This document shows, one piece after another, positions 35,579 to 44,196 of a stretch of DNA of 64,000 nucleotides. The position numbers and the translations under genes are program-made. The notes below the pieces were generated by a model that was given only the letters and a program-made list of their open reading frames with translations, made no database searches and was not told where the DNA came from. The DNA is from Nitrosopumilus adriaticus (GTDB lineage: Archaea; Thermoproteota; Nitrososphaeria; Nitrososphaerales; Nitrosopumilaceae), in NCBI RefSeq assembly GCF_000956175.1, contig NZ_CP011070.1, positions 1,420,147 through 1,484,146 of the forward strand. The letters run 5' to 3'. How positions within the stretch are numbered: the first letter of the stretch is position 1; each line of letters opens with the position of its first letter.

Positions 35579-36334
35579 ATGGGTTTGTTAGATAGATTTA
35601 GTCGTACGTTTGACAAGCATGGGTATGACTTGGATGGTTATGACAAAAATGGTTATGACAAAAAGGGATTCGACAAAAATGGTTATGACAAAAAGGGATT
35701 CGACAAAAATGGTTATGACAAAAAAGGATACAACAGAAATGGGTTTAACAAAAAGGGATACGACAAAAACGGTTATGACAAAAAAGGATACAAGGACGGT
35801 TATGACGAAGATGGGTTTGATTTCAAGGGTTACGACAAAGACGGGTTTAACAAAAACGGTTATGACAAAAATGGTTATGACAAGGACGGTTATGACAATC
35901 GGGGTTTTTCCATAGATGGAATTCACATCGATACAAAAATTGCTTTTGATAAAGACGGGTTTAACAAAAATGGTTATGATGAAAATGGGTTTAACAAAAA
36001 TGGTTATGACAAAAATGGGTTTAACAAAAATGGGTTTAACAAAAATGGTTATGATGAAAATGGGTATGATAGTAACGGGTATGACAAAAAAGGATACAAT
36101 AAAGACGGGTTTAACAAAAATGGTTATGATGAAAATGGGTATGATAGTAACGGGTATGATGAAAATGGATTCGATGAAAATGGTTTTGATCTAGATGGGT
36201 TTGATGAAAATGGGTATGATAGTAACGGGTATGACAAACTAGGATATGATCATATAGGTTATGACAAAGAAGGATACAACCAAGAGGGATACAACAAATT
36301 CAATAAAAAGAAAAACGAATTACATAACGATTAA
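35579..36334 (+). CDS. [FY]-[DN]-x-x-G pentapeptide-repeat protein
   Basis: 251 residues made almost wholly of five-residue units such as YDKNG, YDKKG, FDKNG and FNKNG. The only breaks are a short hydrophilic start (MGLLDRFSRTFDKHG), a one-residue slip near KKGYKDGYDEDG, and a non-repeat insert at about 110-122 (SIDGIHIDTKIAF). The period, invariant Gly and alternating Tyr/Phe suggest a regular solenoid or turn array, different from A(D/N)LXX pentapeptide proteins. No signal peptide, so cytosolic. Function unknown. Strong codon-level identity among units suggests recent expansion. Confidence 0.9.
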   Translation: MGLLDRFSRTFDKHGYDLDGYDKNGYDKKGFDKNGYDKKGFDKNGYDKKGYNRNGFNKKGYDKNGYDKKGYKDGYDEDGFDFKGYDKDGFNKNGYDKNGYDKDGYDNRGFSIDGIHIDTKIAFDKDGFNKNGYDENGFNKNGYDKNGFNKNGFNKNGYDENGYDSNGYDKKGYNKDGFNKNGYDENGYDSNGYDENGFDENGFDLDGFDENGYDSNGYDKLGYDHIGYDKEGYNQEGYNKFNKKKNELHND

Positions 36335-36461
36335 AACAAATTTTTTTCTTTGAATACATTCAACAAAAATGTGCACTTCCACTGCTAGTCTATTTGCTAA
36401 ATCTGAAGAAGATAACAGTATGCATAAAAAAATAATTTCAAAAATAGTATTTTGGAATCCC

Positions 36462-37868
36462 TCAGATATTGCCTGTATCGATTGCACACCTATTTGGCCC
36501 AATCTCCAAATCAGGAATCTGTGAATGCATCAGTTCTAATTCTCCTTTGTTAACGGTAATGATTTTCCTATAATTCATTGGTCGTGGGCGAGTTATCGCA
36601 ACTACCTTTTTGATAAACACTTGTTTTGGGATATCCAGCCATGGAAGTTTTTTGGCTTGCTGTATGGTAGAATAAAATGCATCATCTATAGGTTCTACAT
36701 CACCATGATGAGTTGGAAATACCATAGTATCATCTGAAAGTCTGAGTAGTTTGTTATGTAACGTATTGTGAAGATCTTCTGTGAATTCTTCTGCATTATC
36801 CCTCAAATCAGGTCTTCCAATTGACTCTACAAATAAGATATCACCAGTAAAGACATATTTTTCATCAACTACATAGCTTAGACTTCCAGGTGTGTGACCT
36901 GGGGTATGAATTACTCTGAGTTTTGTTTTGCCAAATGCCACTTCATCTGAATCCTCAACAAAGTTTGCATCATAATCATATTCCTCATATTTTGAAAGAT
37001 ATAATTTTGCACCAATAGTTTTGGCAAGGTCTCTTGCAGCAGAGACATGATCTGCATGCAGGTGAGTATCAAAAACTGCAGTAATTTGAAATCCTTCTTG
37101 CTTGGAAATATCAATGTATTTTTCAAAAGGATATAACGGATCAATTACAACAGCATCTCCATTAGATTCTACAATATGTGATAGGCATCCTTTTCCGACT
37201 TTTTGAATTTGGGTAATTTTTATTGGTTCAGTTACAACAGTTACGTCTTTGAGGAATTGGTTCCATCCTACCAATCCACCTGCAAGTGTTTGAGAATCAA
37301 GTCCTGCCCTTGAGAGAGCAAAACTTGCAATCATTGCTCGATTTCCATGCGGACAAATGGTTACAATTTCTTTATCTTTTGGAATATTTGAGATAGTTTT
37401 TGTATCAAACAGTTTCTCTAAAGGAATGTTTACACTTCCAGGAATTTGAAATTCTGTAAACTCGTCATTGTCTCTAACATCTAATAGAAATACCGAGTCC
37501 AATTTTTGAGCAAGTTTATCAGGTGTTATTATTTTTCCAGTTTGACCTAAAGATATTTTTCCAGTCCATGCAGAAAATCCACCTTCAAGATAATGAGCGT
37601 CTAATCCAAATGACTTCATCATAGATGCAGTCTCTTTAGCAAAATCTTCAGGTTCAGAAATCAGTACAATTTTGGTATTTTTTGGAATTTTTGGCATGAT
37701 CTTTTCTTTGGCCTGTGCGTCACATACTGCATGCACTGAGCCTTCAATGTGAGATTTTACAAAAATGTCTTTTTCTCGAATGTCAAACAAAAGAATTGGC
37801 TTTTGTTGAACTAAATCATCGTTTAACTCCTCGGGAGTAACTCCTAAATTTTCAGTAGTTTTATCCAT
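36462..37868 (-). CDS. double-rhodanese plus metallo-beta-lactamase-fold protein
   Basis: 468 residues. Rhodanese 1 (about 10-105) has VLISEPED at the active loop and no Cys, so is inactive. Rhodanese 2 (about 115-210) has TICPHGNRA with the catalytic Cys. The MBL domain (about 215-440) has THLHADH, HTPGHTPGSL and FPTHHGD, matching glyoxalase II/persulfide dioxygenase. This combination handles sulfane sulfur or persulfides elsewhere; here it is inferred. A separate active rhodanese gene is upstream at 38011. Confidence 0.9.
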   Translation of the reverse strand: MDKTTENLGVTPEELNDDLVQQKPILLFDIREKDIFVKSHIEGSVHAVCDAQAKEKIMPKIPKNTKIVLISEPEDFAKETASMMKSFGLDAHYLEGGFSAWTGKISLGQTGKIITPDKLAQKLDSVFLLDVRDNDEFTEFQIPGSVNIPLEKLFDTKTISNIPKDKEIVTICPHGNRAMIASFALSRAGLDSQTLAGGLVGWNQFLKDVTVVTEPIKITQIQKVGKGCLSHIVESNGDAVVIDPLYPFEKYIDISKQEGFQITAVFDTHLHADHVSAARDLAKTIGAKLYLSKYEEYDYDANFVEDSDEVAFGKTKLRVIHTPGHTPGSLSYVVDEKYVFTGDILFVESIGRPDLRDNAEEFTEDLHNTLHNKLLRLSDDTMVFPTHHGDVEPIDDAFYSTIQQAKKLPWLDIPKQVFIKKVVAITRPRPMNYRKIITVNKGELELMHSQIPDLEIGPNRCAIDTGNI

Positions 37869-38010
37869 ATGACAATATTCTTAATTTTACTTTAAAATAA
37901 ATAAGACATTTTTCATCAATGACTTTCAAACATGGCAATCGTTTTGAGGATACTGATAAAGTATTAACTTTCAAGATTCATCTGTCATAACTAGCACTAA
38001 TTTCTGTGTG

Positions 38011-38307
38011 CTAATTGGAATCCCATGAAGGATAGCCGCCATCTAATGTTACAGCACTAAACCCCTCTTTGTTTAGTTCATCTGCTGCAATATTTCCACG
38101 GTATCCAGTACCACAATAGGTACAAATTTTCTTATCTCTCAAATCCTCGATCTGCTTCTTTTTTGCATTTCTTATTGCCAATCCAAGCGGCATGTGAACA
38201 GAACCATCGACTTTTCCCGAGGCAAGCTCGTCAAGCTCCCTCACATCAATAATTACAAAATCATCTTTTTTTGATTTTAGTTCGCTTGCAGTAATTTTAT
38301 CAGCCAT
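38011..38307 (-). CDS. single-domain rhodanese
   Basis: 98 residues: VIIDVRELDELASGKVDGSV at the front and active loop CTYCGTGYRGNIAADEL with the catalytic Cys. It transfers sulfane sulfur. 143 bases upstream of the rhodanese-MBL gene on the same strand, so a shared sulfur-handling role is likely but not proven. Confidence 0.92.
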   Translation of the reverse strand: MADKITASELKSKKDDFVIIDVRELDELASGKVDGSVHMPLGLAIRNAKKKQIEDLRDKKICTYCGTGYRGNIAADELNKEGFSAVTLDGGYPSWDSN

Positions 38308-38421
38308 GAGTTTTCAATGAACATTTTCCTATTTATTCTAATTCTATTTTGTAATTTTAATCCGAATCAAGGCATACCGCAAGTTGCAGTATATTTTGAT
38401 ATAACACATTTGCCATACTGC

Positions 38422-38494
38422 ATCTGGCGAAAACGTAAGAGGCTGACATATCACAGGGATACCCTCGAATCCAGATAGTTGCCTCATTGCGTTT
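38422..38494 (+). other. possible structured RNA leader with alternative pairings
   Basis: In the 207-base gap before the coiled-coil gene, AAACG (38431-38435) + GAGGC (38439-38443) can pair with GCCTC (38481-38485) + CGTTT (38490-38494), enclosing a small AGGG/CCCT hairpin (38455-38465). ATCTGG (38422-38427) is also complementary to CCAGAT (38471-38476), which crosses the first stem, giving a pseudoknot or a mutually exclusive fold. It ends 20 bases before the start codon. No known riboswitch consensus fits. Confidence 0.35.
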
Positions 38495-38513
38495 CACCAA
38501 AAAGTGATTAAAA

Positions 38514-39110
38514 ATGAAAAAAATGAATTTGAAAAATAAATCGCTTGGAATTCCCTTAGTAGCATTACTGTTTGTGTCTGTTTTTTCAACAGCAGCATAT
38601 GCTGAAGATGCAAAGGATGTTTACGACCAAGCAAAACTGGCTGCAGAATTAGAGTTCAGTGAAACCATTCTAAAAGCAAAAGAAGAACTAAAAGCAATAT
38701 CTGAACAATCATCTACTGATCCTGAAATTAAAAAGCAAGCTGAGAAAAATTATGACAAAATAGTTGCAGAGGCTAAGAGCATAAGAGATGAAAAAATTGC
38801 TCAAGCTTGGAAGACATACAAGGAAGAATCATCTACTGAAGTCAAGGATTCAAAACAAGCAAGAGATGAATTTACTAAAAAAATCAATGACGCAAAAATA
38901 GAATATGAGAAACAACTTGAAGACGCAAAAATTGCACATGAAAAATCCTTGTCTGATGCAACAAATGACCAAGACATCAAAGTGCTAGAAGAAGAATACG
39001 AAAAAATACTCGATGAGATAAAACAAGCATACAACAACGCAATAGCTACTGCAAATGAAGAATATCACAAAGCCAAAGAATCTCTAAAAAGCAGCACAAA
39101 GAATTCCTGA
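38514..39110 (+). CDS. secreted coiled-coil protein
   Basis: 198 residues. The signal peptide (1-30) has a hydrophobic core GIPLVALLFVSVFSTA and an AYA-E cleavage site. The rest is almost all helix, Lys/Glu/Ala-rich with heptad patterning (EYEKQLEDAKIAHEKSLSDA). Likely a periplasmic/surface coiled coil; no family recognised. It ends at a strong hairpin and may be controlled by the structured leader upstream. Confidence 0.8.
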   Translation: MKKMNLKNKSLGIPLVALLFVSVFSTAAYAEDAKDVYDQAKLAAELEFSETILKAKEELKAISEQSSTDPEIKKQAEKNYDKIVAEAKSIRDEKIAQAWKTYKEESSTEVKDSKQARDEFTKKINDAKIEYEKQLEDAKIAHEKSLSDATNDQDIKVLEEEYEKILDEIKQAYNNAIATANEEYHKAKESLKSSTKNS

Positions 39111-39153
39111 TGATTTAATGATGCACTATCGATTTGATAGTGCATTAAAATCA
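39111..39153 (+). terminator. perfect stem-loop after the coiled-coil gene
   Basis: ATGCACTATC (39121-39130) and GATAGTGCAT (39136-39145) form a 10-bp perfect stem with loop GATTT. Flanking TGATTT (39111-39116) and AAATCA (39148-39153) extend it after a small internal loop. It starts at the base after the stop codon. No long T-run follows, so it may be an RNA 3'-end stabiliser and not a terminator. Confidence 0.55.
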
Positions 39154-39190
39154 TCTAGAAAACTCAGTTAATTCAGCAATAACACAAGTT

Positions 39191-39715
39191 TTATTTTTTA
39201 TTGAAATCCTGCATAATTTTTGGTAATTTATCATCAGGGTTTTTTTGTATGTTGTATTTTTTGCAAAACTCAAAATGATTTGGCCAGTTTGCTTTGGCAA
39301 TTCTTCCAAAATCAGCACTGACCATTTTATCATACCAATCAATTATGATTATACCATACCCAAAGAAACGGCGAAGATACGTTCCAATCTCAGTTGGGAT
39401 TTTGTTATTCAGTGTTAGAAAAGCAATTTCATCAAGCGTATTTAGATAATCATTTGCATATCTTTCACAGTCCTCTGTTGTTTGTAAAACGGTATTTTTT
39501 TCTAGTCTTTTAGTCAAATCTTCATGAAAAGAACGCAAAAGTTGAGAATATGTTGCCCTGGTGTTTTCTTTTGTAGTCCTCCAGGTAATCCACAAAGTAA
39601 TTGCAAATATTGTCATAGTTACAGAGCTAATCATTACTGCCAAAACAGGAATCTCTATCGGAAGAGAGATTGATTGGAGATAGGCAGTACTGAAAATATC
39701 AAACATGTTTCTCAT
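39191..39715 (-). CDS. membrane protein with DUF4760-like cytosolic part
   Basis: 174 residues from ATG 39715 (MRNMFDIFSTAYL). A TM segment is at about 24-46 (VLAVMISSVTMTIFAITLWI), followed by a helical cytosolic part with QLLRSFHEDLTKRLE and EDCERYANDYLNTLDEIAFL. The layout recalls DUF4760-type proteins, but that is tentative. Longer in-frame starts to 39784 would overlap the divergent roadblock-like gene. Confidence 0.6.
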   Translation of the reverse strand: MRNMFDIFSTAYLQSISLPIEIPVLAVMISSVTMTIFAITLWITWRTTKENTRATYSQLLRSFHEDLTKRLEKNTVLQTTEDCERYANDYLNTLDEIAFLTLNNKIPTEIGTYLRRFFGYGIIIIDWYDKMVSADFGRIAKANWPNHFEFCKKYNIQKNPDDKLPKIMQDFNKK

Positions 39716-39782
39716 TGATTTGTGATTATTTGTATATGATCCTGTAGAAATTGTTTTTATTTGCTGATATGCTATGATAATC

Positions 39783-40166
39783 ATGTCTTCTACTGAAATT
39801 GAGAATTTAGAGAAGGCATGTCAAAAAGTTTTAGAATTATCAAAAGTTCGATTTGTAGGAGTACTTAACCCGATGGGAAAGAAGATTGCAGGGGGTTTCA
39901 AAGAAGGTGTCACATCTTTTCTTCCAGACAAAGACAATCAAAAGATGTATGTTCAATTAATGCTCGAATACATGATGAGAAAAGACTTTGATAAGCAATT
40001 AGGTGAAATAGATTATATCGTTTCTAGAAGAAGCAATCTAACAATGATAAGTATCCCAACAAAAGAATACCTCGTCTTAATTTCTTGTCAAAGGGATGCC
40101 AGCGCTCAAGAAATAATCAATCACGTAAATTCTGCTTTCACTACACTGCCAGACATTAAACCGTAG
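39783..40166 (+). CDS. roadblock/profilin-like small protein, copy 2
   Basis: 127 residues (ATG 39783; an ATG at 39774 also possible). It shares with the 22670 copy the order helix, strand VRFVGVLNPMGKKIAGG, helix ending MMRKDFDKQLG, strands DYIVSRRSNLTMISIP and YLVLISC, then a C-terminal helix. The M-[MS]-R-K-[DE]-F-D and T-M-I-[ST]-I-P pieces are nearly identical. Convergent with a GLSW-motif microgene whose stop is 1 base past its own, again pairing these two families. Confidence 0.72.
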   Translation: MSSTEIENLEKACQKVLELSKVRFVGVLNPMGKKIAGGFKEGVTSFLPDKDNQKMYVQLMLEYMMRKDFDKQLGEIDYIVSRRSNLTMISIPTKEYLVLISCQRDASAQEIINHVNSAFTTLPDIKP

Positions 40167-40167
40167 A

Positions 40168-40245
40168 TTATTCTTCAGTGAATATCCAAGTTAGGCCTCT
40201 AACTTCTTCCCAGGATAGATTTGAATCGTTATTGCTCTCTTTCAT
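40168..40245 (-). CDS. GLSW-motif microprotein, copy 3
   Basis: A 25-residue frame: MKESNNDSNLSWEEVRGLTW followed by IFTEE. The tail matches the genes at 23078 and 28510 in W/S-E-[DE]-[VL]-x-G-L-[ST]-W-x-[LF]-x-[DE]-E. By length alone it would not be credible. The motif match and the position beside a roadblock-like gene, as in the 22-23 kb operon, support it. Confidence 0.55.
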   Translation of the reverse strand: MKESNNDSNLSWEEVRGLTWIFTEE

Positions 40246-40378
40246 GATACAACTAATACAATAATTGTTTATAATATTCATGAATCATTTGTTCAGATCA
40301 TTGATCCATATTTTTGATTGTATAATCCTAGAACAAAGTATTCAAAAAAGGGTCAGAATAATTCCAGGTTAGAGCATA

Positions 40379-40960
40379 TTATTTTTCAACATTAAAAAAA
40401 TCAATATGTGTCATCAATGATTGGTTAATCTTTTGAATTACTGTTTTAATAATATCCTGCTTTGAGGTAAAGAATCCTCTAAAGTGGTCTCCTTTCTCAA
40501 CACCGCCAATGTCTTCAGCGACCAGGCCAAATAGACCATCAGAGCCTTTAGATATTACAATCCACATATTTTGAAGATTTGTGCCTGCACAAGTTAGAAT
40601 TTCTGCTTTATCAGGAGGGGTCTCTGGTGCAAAAAATGGATTATCAAATCCACCGATTACCCAAGTTTTTGGAATATTTTTCATTAGTTCAAGGTAATGT
40701 TTTTCTACGTACTTGTAGAGATGCTCTGTTTCAAATGTAGCAATCAGTGGCTCATATGCACGTTGGGCATGATCTTCAATTAATTTACTCAATCTGTAAA
40801 GATCAGGTCTTTTTACATTATCAAACATAATGAGTTTGGCTTTGATGTGATCATCTAGTGTTGCAAATTTATTTTGATCAGTGATGTCTGTTTTTTCAGT
40901 TGTTTGCAATACATCAAATTCTTGATAAATTGAATCAAGGAATTTTTCATTGACTTGCAT
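40379..40960 (-). CDS. hypothetical protein, possible DICT-like sensory domain
   Basis: 193 residues, soluble. The C-terminal half has LQNMWIVISKGSDGLFGLVA then GDHFRGFFTSKQDIIKTVIQ, which resembles the 'GFFTFD' end of DICT sensory domains. The N-terminal half is helical. The assignment is tentative; no catalytic residues stand out. Confidence 0.6.
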   Translation of the reverse strand: MQVNEKFLDSIYQEFDVLQTTEKTDITDQNKFATLDDHIKAKLIMFDNVKRPDLYRLSKLIEDHAQRAYEPLIATFETEHLYKYVEKHYLELMKNIPKTWVIGGFDNPFFAPETPPDKAEILTCAGTNLQNMWIVISKGSDGLFGLVAEDIGGVEKGDHFRGFFTSKQDIIKTVIQKINQSLMTHIDFFNVEK

Positions 40961-41068
40961 AACTTTCTATAGACTTGACTGTATTTAGAGGATGCCATCA
41001 TTTATGCAAAAAATAAAAACATAAAATAAAATAAATAAATTTCAAAAAAATAAAAATTGTTTTAAGGA

Positions 41069-41428
41069 TTAGTTGTGTCTTGGAGTAGCTTTTCCAGTAA
41101 TCTTAACTATGTCAGGATCAGTTGCAATCTTTTCAACATGTCTGACACCCATAAGACCAGAAAATATTACAGCATCATTCCATTTGTTAGTGGTGATTTC
41201 TATAGGATACTTGTCTCTACCTTCTTCTTGCTTCTTGTGAATGTCAACCCCCTCCTTGTATGTAACATCTAGATGTACGTGAGGAATATCTGGGCCAATA
41301 TACCGTTTGAGATTTAATTCAAAGAGCATAATTCTAACTATTAGCTCAGGATCAATTGTTGGATGCGAGTTCATTACATTATTTAGAAATAATCTAAAGT
41401 GCCCCTCAATTGTTGATTGTTGACTCAT
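41069..41428 (-). CDS. hypothetical protein
   Basis: 119-residue soluble protein with a helical N-terminus (FRLFLNNVMNSHPTIDPELI) and a His-containing beta segment (PDIPHVHLDVTYKEG). Normal codon use and a clean ATG suggest a real gene. No family recognised. Preceded on the minus-strand 3' side by A/T-rich sequence only. Confidence 0.6.
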   Translation of the reverse strand: MSQQSTIEGHFRLFLNNVMNSHPTIDPELIVRIMLFELNLKRYIGPDIPHVHLDVTYKEGVDIHKKQEEGRDKYPIEITTNKWNDAVIFSGLMGVRHVEKIATDPDIVKITGKATPRHN

Positions 41429-41556
41429 AATGAAAATAAAGTAAAACTGTATTTAAAGAAAGATTAGCAGACAACCTAATGCCAACAATTTTCAGTTAAT
41501 TGGCACCATGGATAATTTTTTGAAACATTAAATGCAGTTGTTTTGAGAATATAGTT

Positions 41557-42471
41557 ATGAAATCAGTTCTTGTTACAGGTGCAACTGGTTTTATCGGATC
41601 TAGACTTGTATCAGCATTGCTTGAAAAAAATTATTCTGTATCAACTCTTATCAGACCAGGGAAAAATACAGATGTAAAGGCAGAAAAAATAGTAGGCGAT
41701 CTTACCGATTCAGATTTGGATTTTGAAGGAAAAAGCTTTGATTGTGTCTTTCATTTGGCATCTTGTACACCGCTAGAAAAAGACTCAAAAGTTTTAGAAA
41801 AGGTCAATCTTACTGGAACCAAAAATCTTTTTGAGGCAATTAATGGAAAGACAAAGTCAATCATCTACATTTCAGGATTGGGAGTGTTTGGCGAACCCGG
41901 AGACAAGGTAATTGACGAATCTGCTCCACGTAATCCAAATACAAAATTTGTCAGTATCAGGCTAGAGGCTGAAAAATATCTTGAAAAAAAATGTAGTGAG
42001 AATGGAATTGATTTTTCCGTGGTATATTTTGGAGATGTGTATGGCTCAAAGGGCTGGTTTTATGATATTCTAGTTAAAAGATTGGAAAAAAAATCATTCA
42101 GGCTTCCTAGTGGAGGCAAGTACTTCAAAGGATTTGTCAATGTAGATGATGCAGTAGGAAGCATGATTGCAGTTTTAGAAAAGCAGGCATTTGGAGAGTC
42201 CTTCATTGTTGCAGATTCAGAACCTGCACTTTTCAAAGACTTTGTGAACTTTACTGCAGACCAAATCGGCGCAAAGCATCCAGGAAATGTTCCAACATTT
42301 CTTGCAAAAGCAGTTTTGGGTTCTGATTTAGTAAAACTGCTGACAACATCAATGAAGGTATCAAACAAGAAAATTTCAGAGATATATTCATTAAAGTATC
42401 CCAGCTATAAAGAAGGGATTCCCAAAGTAATTTCTGAGATTAAAGAAAACGAGTCTTTGTTGCAAAAATAA
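41557..42471 (+). CDS. extended SDR / NAD-dependent epimerase-like protein
   Basis: 304 residues. The Rossmann motif TGATGFIGSRLVSALL is at 7-22, with GDLTDSD and VFHLAS following. At the position of the catalytic YxxxK the sequence reads FVSIR (before LEAEKYLEK), so both Tyr and Lys are replaced. It may be a non-catalytic binding protein or use another mechanism, as in atypical SDRs. The C-terminal substrate domain has GGKYFKGFVNVDDAV. Confidence 0.87.
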   Translation: MKSVLVTGATGFIGSRLVSALLEKNYSVSTLIRPGKNTDVKAEKIVGDLTDSDLDFEGKSFDCVFHLASCTPLEKDSKVLEKVNLTGTKNLFEAINGKTKSIIYISGLGVFGEPGDKVIDESAPRNPNTKFVSIRLEAEKYLEKKCSENGIDFSVVYFGDVYGSKGWFYDILVKRLEKKSFRLPSGGKYFKGFVNVDDAVGSMIAVLEKQAFGESFIVADSEPALFKDFVNFTADQIGAKHPGNVPTFLAKAVLGSDLVKLLTTSMKVSNKKISEIYSLKYPSYKEGIPKVISEIKENESLLQK

Positions 42472-42573
42472 TTTTCATCAAACATATCGTTCGAATTTTG
42501 TAGAATTTCATATTTGATAATCTTGATTCAATGAATAAATAGGTCAAATTGACAAAAACAAGATAATAAGACA

Positions 42574-43575
42574 TTGAGAAAAATTGAGGTTATTTGCTAT
42601 GAGCAGCAAAGTAAAAGCATAGAATATTCATTCAAGAAATACAAGATTCCTTTTCACTCAGAATTAACTATGGCAGACGACGAGAAACTGCTCAGATATA
42701 CAGGAATTTGTCCGGATTCATTAGCAAATGCGCTATCTAATGAATTAAACAAAATCGTGGATACTAGAAAAAAAGAACTGTATGTGACTAGTTTTGCAAT
42801 TGAAGCTACATTATCAGATTACTTGTCAAACTATGTCAAAGAGCTTGAATCAAAACAAGTTAAAGTAAAAAAGAAAAAACTAATCGAAGAGTACGATTCC
42901 ATAATAGATCCTAATGTAAGATTTAACAAAAATCTCCTTTTCATGATTGTAATAGCTGCAGGAGTTGCAACAGTTGGACTGTTTGCAAACAATGCGTCTT
43001 TGGTAATTGGTGCGATGCTGATATCGCCATTGCTAGGACCGATTTCTGCATTTTCATTCAATACCGCAGTTGGCAAAACCGAAAAAATGTACAAATCCCT
43101 TTATTCAGGACTTATTCTACTAGTATCAGTTATTCTTACAGGTGCTCTTTTGACATTTATCGGAGCTCAATTCATGGAGTTACCATTAACAAATGAGATT
43201 TTATCTAGGACAGAAATATCACCCGTGTTTTTGGGAGTTGCAATTGCGCTGGGATTTGCGGGAGGAATTGCAATGTCAACTAACATTCCAGGAATTTTAG
43301 TGGGAGTTGCAATTGCAGCAGCGTTGGTCCCACCAGCAACGGTTGCAGGCATTGGAATTGCATTATTGGATTTTGAAATTTTTTCAAGCGCTTTGACACT
43401 TACTGCAGCAAACATCATAGGACTAGTTCTTGGAATGATGATAGTATTTTTCATAGGAGGAGTATCTCCAAGAAAGTTTTACGAAAAAGAAAAAGCCCAG
43501 AGACACATGATTATTACAATATCAGTATTCATTGGTTTGAGTATTCTATTGGGATTTTTATTGTTCAAACCTTAA
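42574..43575 (+). CDS. DUF389 (TIGR00341-like) membrane protein
   Basis: 333 residues: an N-terminal cytosolic domain of about 115 residues, then six or so TM segments, including the family block GAMLISPLLGPISAFSFNTAVG and GVAIAAALVPPATVAGIGIAL. The TTG at 42574 is the start. Function of the family unknown; some members are in transport-like contexts. Confidence 0.88.
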   Translation: MRKIEVICYEQQSKSIEYSFKKYKIPFHSELTMADDEKLLRYTGICPDSLANALSNELNKIVDTRKKELYVTSFAIEATLSDYLSNYVKELESKQVKVKKKKLIEEYDSIIDPNVRFNKNLLFMIVIAAGVATVGLFANNASLVIGAMLISPLLGPISAFSFNTAVGKTEKMYKSLYSGLILLVSVILTGALLTFIGAQFMELPLTNEILSRTEISPVFLGVAIALGFAGGIAMSTNIPGILVGVAIAAALVPPATVAGIGIALLDFEIFSSALTLTAANIIGLVLGMMIVFFIGGVSPRKFYEKEKAQRHMIITISVFIGLSILLGFLLFKP

Positions 43576-43615
43576 TCCATTTACTGGAACAAATTTTTTG
43601 CCAGAATAAATTAAT

Positions 43616-44056
43616 TTATGATTTTGGAGGCTTGACTATCATCACAGGACATCGTGCTTTTGCCACAACATTAGATGCCACACTTCCAAGTACGACTTTT
43701 TTAAAACCAGACCTGCCATGAGAACCCATTACAATTAAATCTGTATTGTTCTTCTCTGCAAATAAAAGAATGCCATCAGAACTTGAAGAATTGTGAACTA
43801 TTTCAACTGAGATTGACACATTTTCAACAATGTTTGAATTTTTTAGTTTATTCAAATCTTCTTTTGCTTTATTCTCAGATTCATCATGTGCCTCCTCAGC
43901 ACGTGACAAGGACATTCCAGATGTGTCAATATCACTTCCAATAACTGAAATCAGAGTTAGTTTTGAATCAAATTTTTTTGCAATCTCCATTGCTTTATCA
44001 AATGCCAAGTCACCAAAATTTGTAAAATCATAAGGAACTAGGATGTTATTTACCAT
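43616..44056 (-). CDS. UspA-family universal stress protein
   Basis: 146 residues from ATG 44056 (MVNNILVPYDFTNFGDLAFD). The C-terminal ATP-binding signature GSHGRSGFKKVVLGSVASNV plus RCPVMIVKP is intact, so the ATP-binding subclass. Two further UspA genes are at 55325 and 55845. Confidence 0.93.
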   Translation of the reverse strand: MVNNILVPYDFTNFGDLAFDKAMEIAKKFDSKLTLISVIGSDIDTSGMSLSRAEEAHDESENKAKEDLNKLKNSNIVENVSISVEIVHNSSSSDGILLFAEKNNTDLIVMGSHGRSGFKKVVLGSVASNVVAKARCPVMIVKPPKS

Positions 44057-44196
44057 ACTAGACACATAATTTTTTCAAATATTAAGATATACCATAATTG
44101 TCATGTTGTTGGTCATCAAAATTAAGAGTCATTTATTGTAGATTTAGCAGACATACCTTCAAAGATTTTCTAATAGTAAATCAAAGAAATGGACCA

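Noticed and set aside
35588-36194. Other open frames across the YDKNG repeat gene.
   Set aside because: Shadow frames of a 15-bp repeat; only one frame gives the Gly/aromatic periodicity and a sensible start.
35579-36334. CRISPR array.
   Set aside because: Units are contiguous 15-bp coding repeats with no unique spacers; no cas genes nearby.
35579-36334. EF-hand or dockerin calcium repeat (DKDG-like).
   Set aside because: Five-residue period is too short for a calcium loop with flanking helices; ligand spacing does not fit.
38422-38494. TPP riboswitch or tRNA (pieces like GGCTGA, TACCC, TCGAATCC).
   Set aside because: CTGAGA and the paired GCG core of TPP are missing and no cloverleaf can be drawn; downstream gene is unrelated to thiamine.
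41069-41428. Possible restriction or toxin gene.
   Set aside because: No catalytic motif or partner gene; left as hypothetical.
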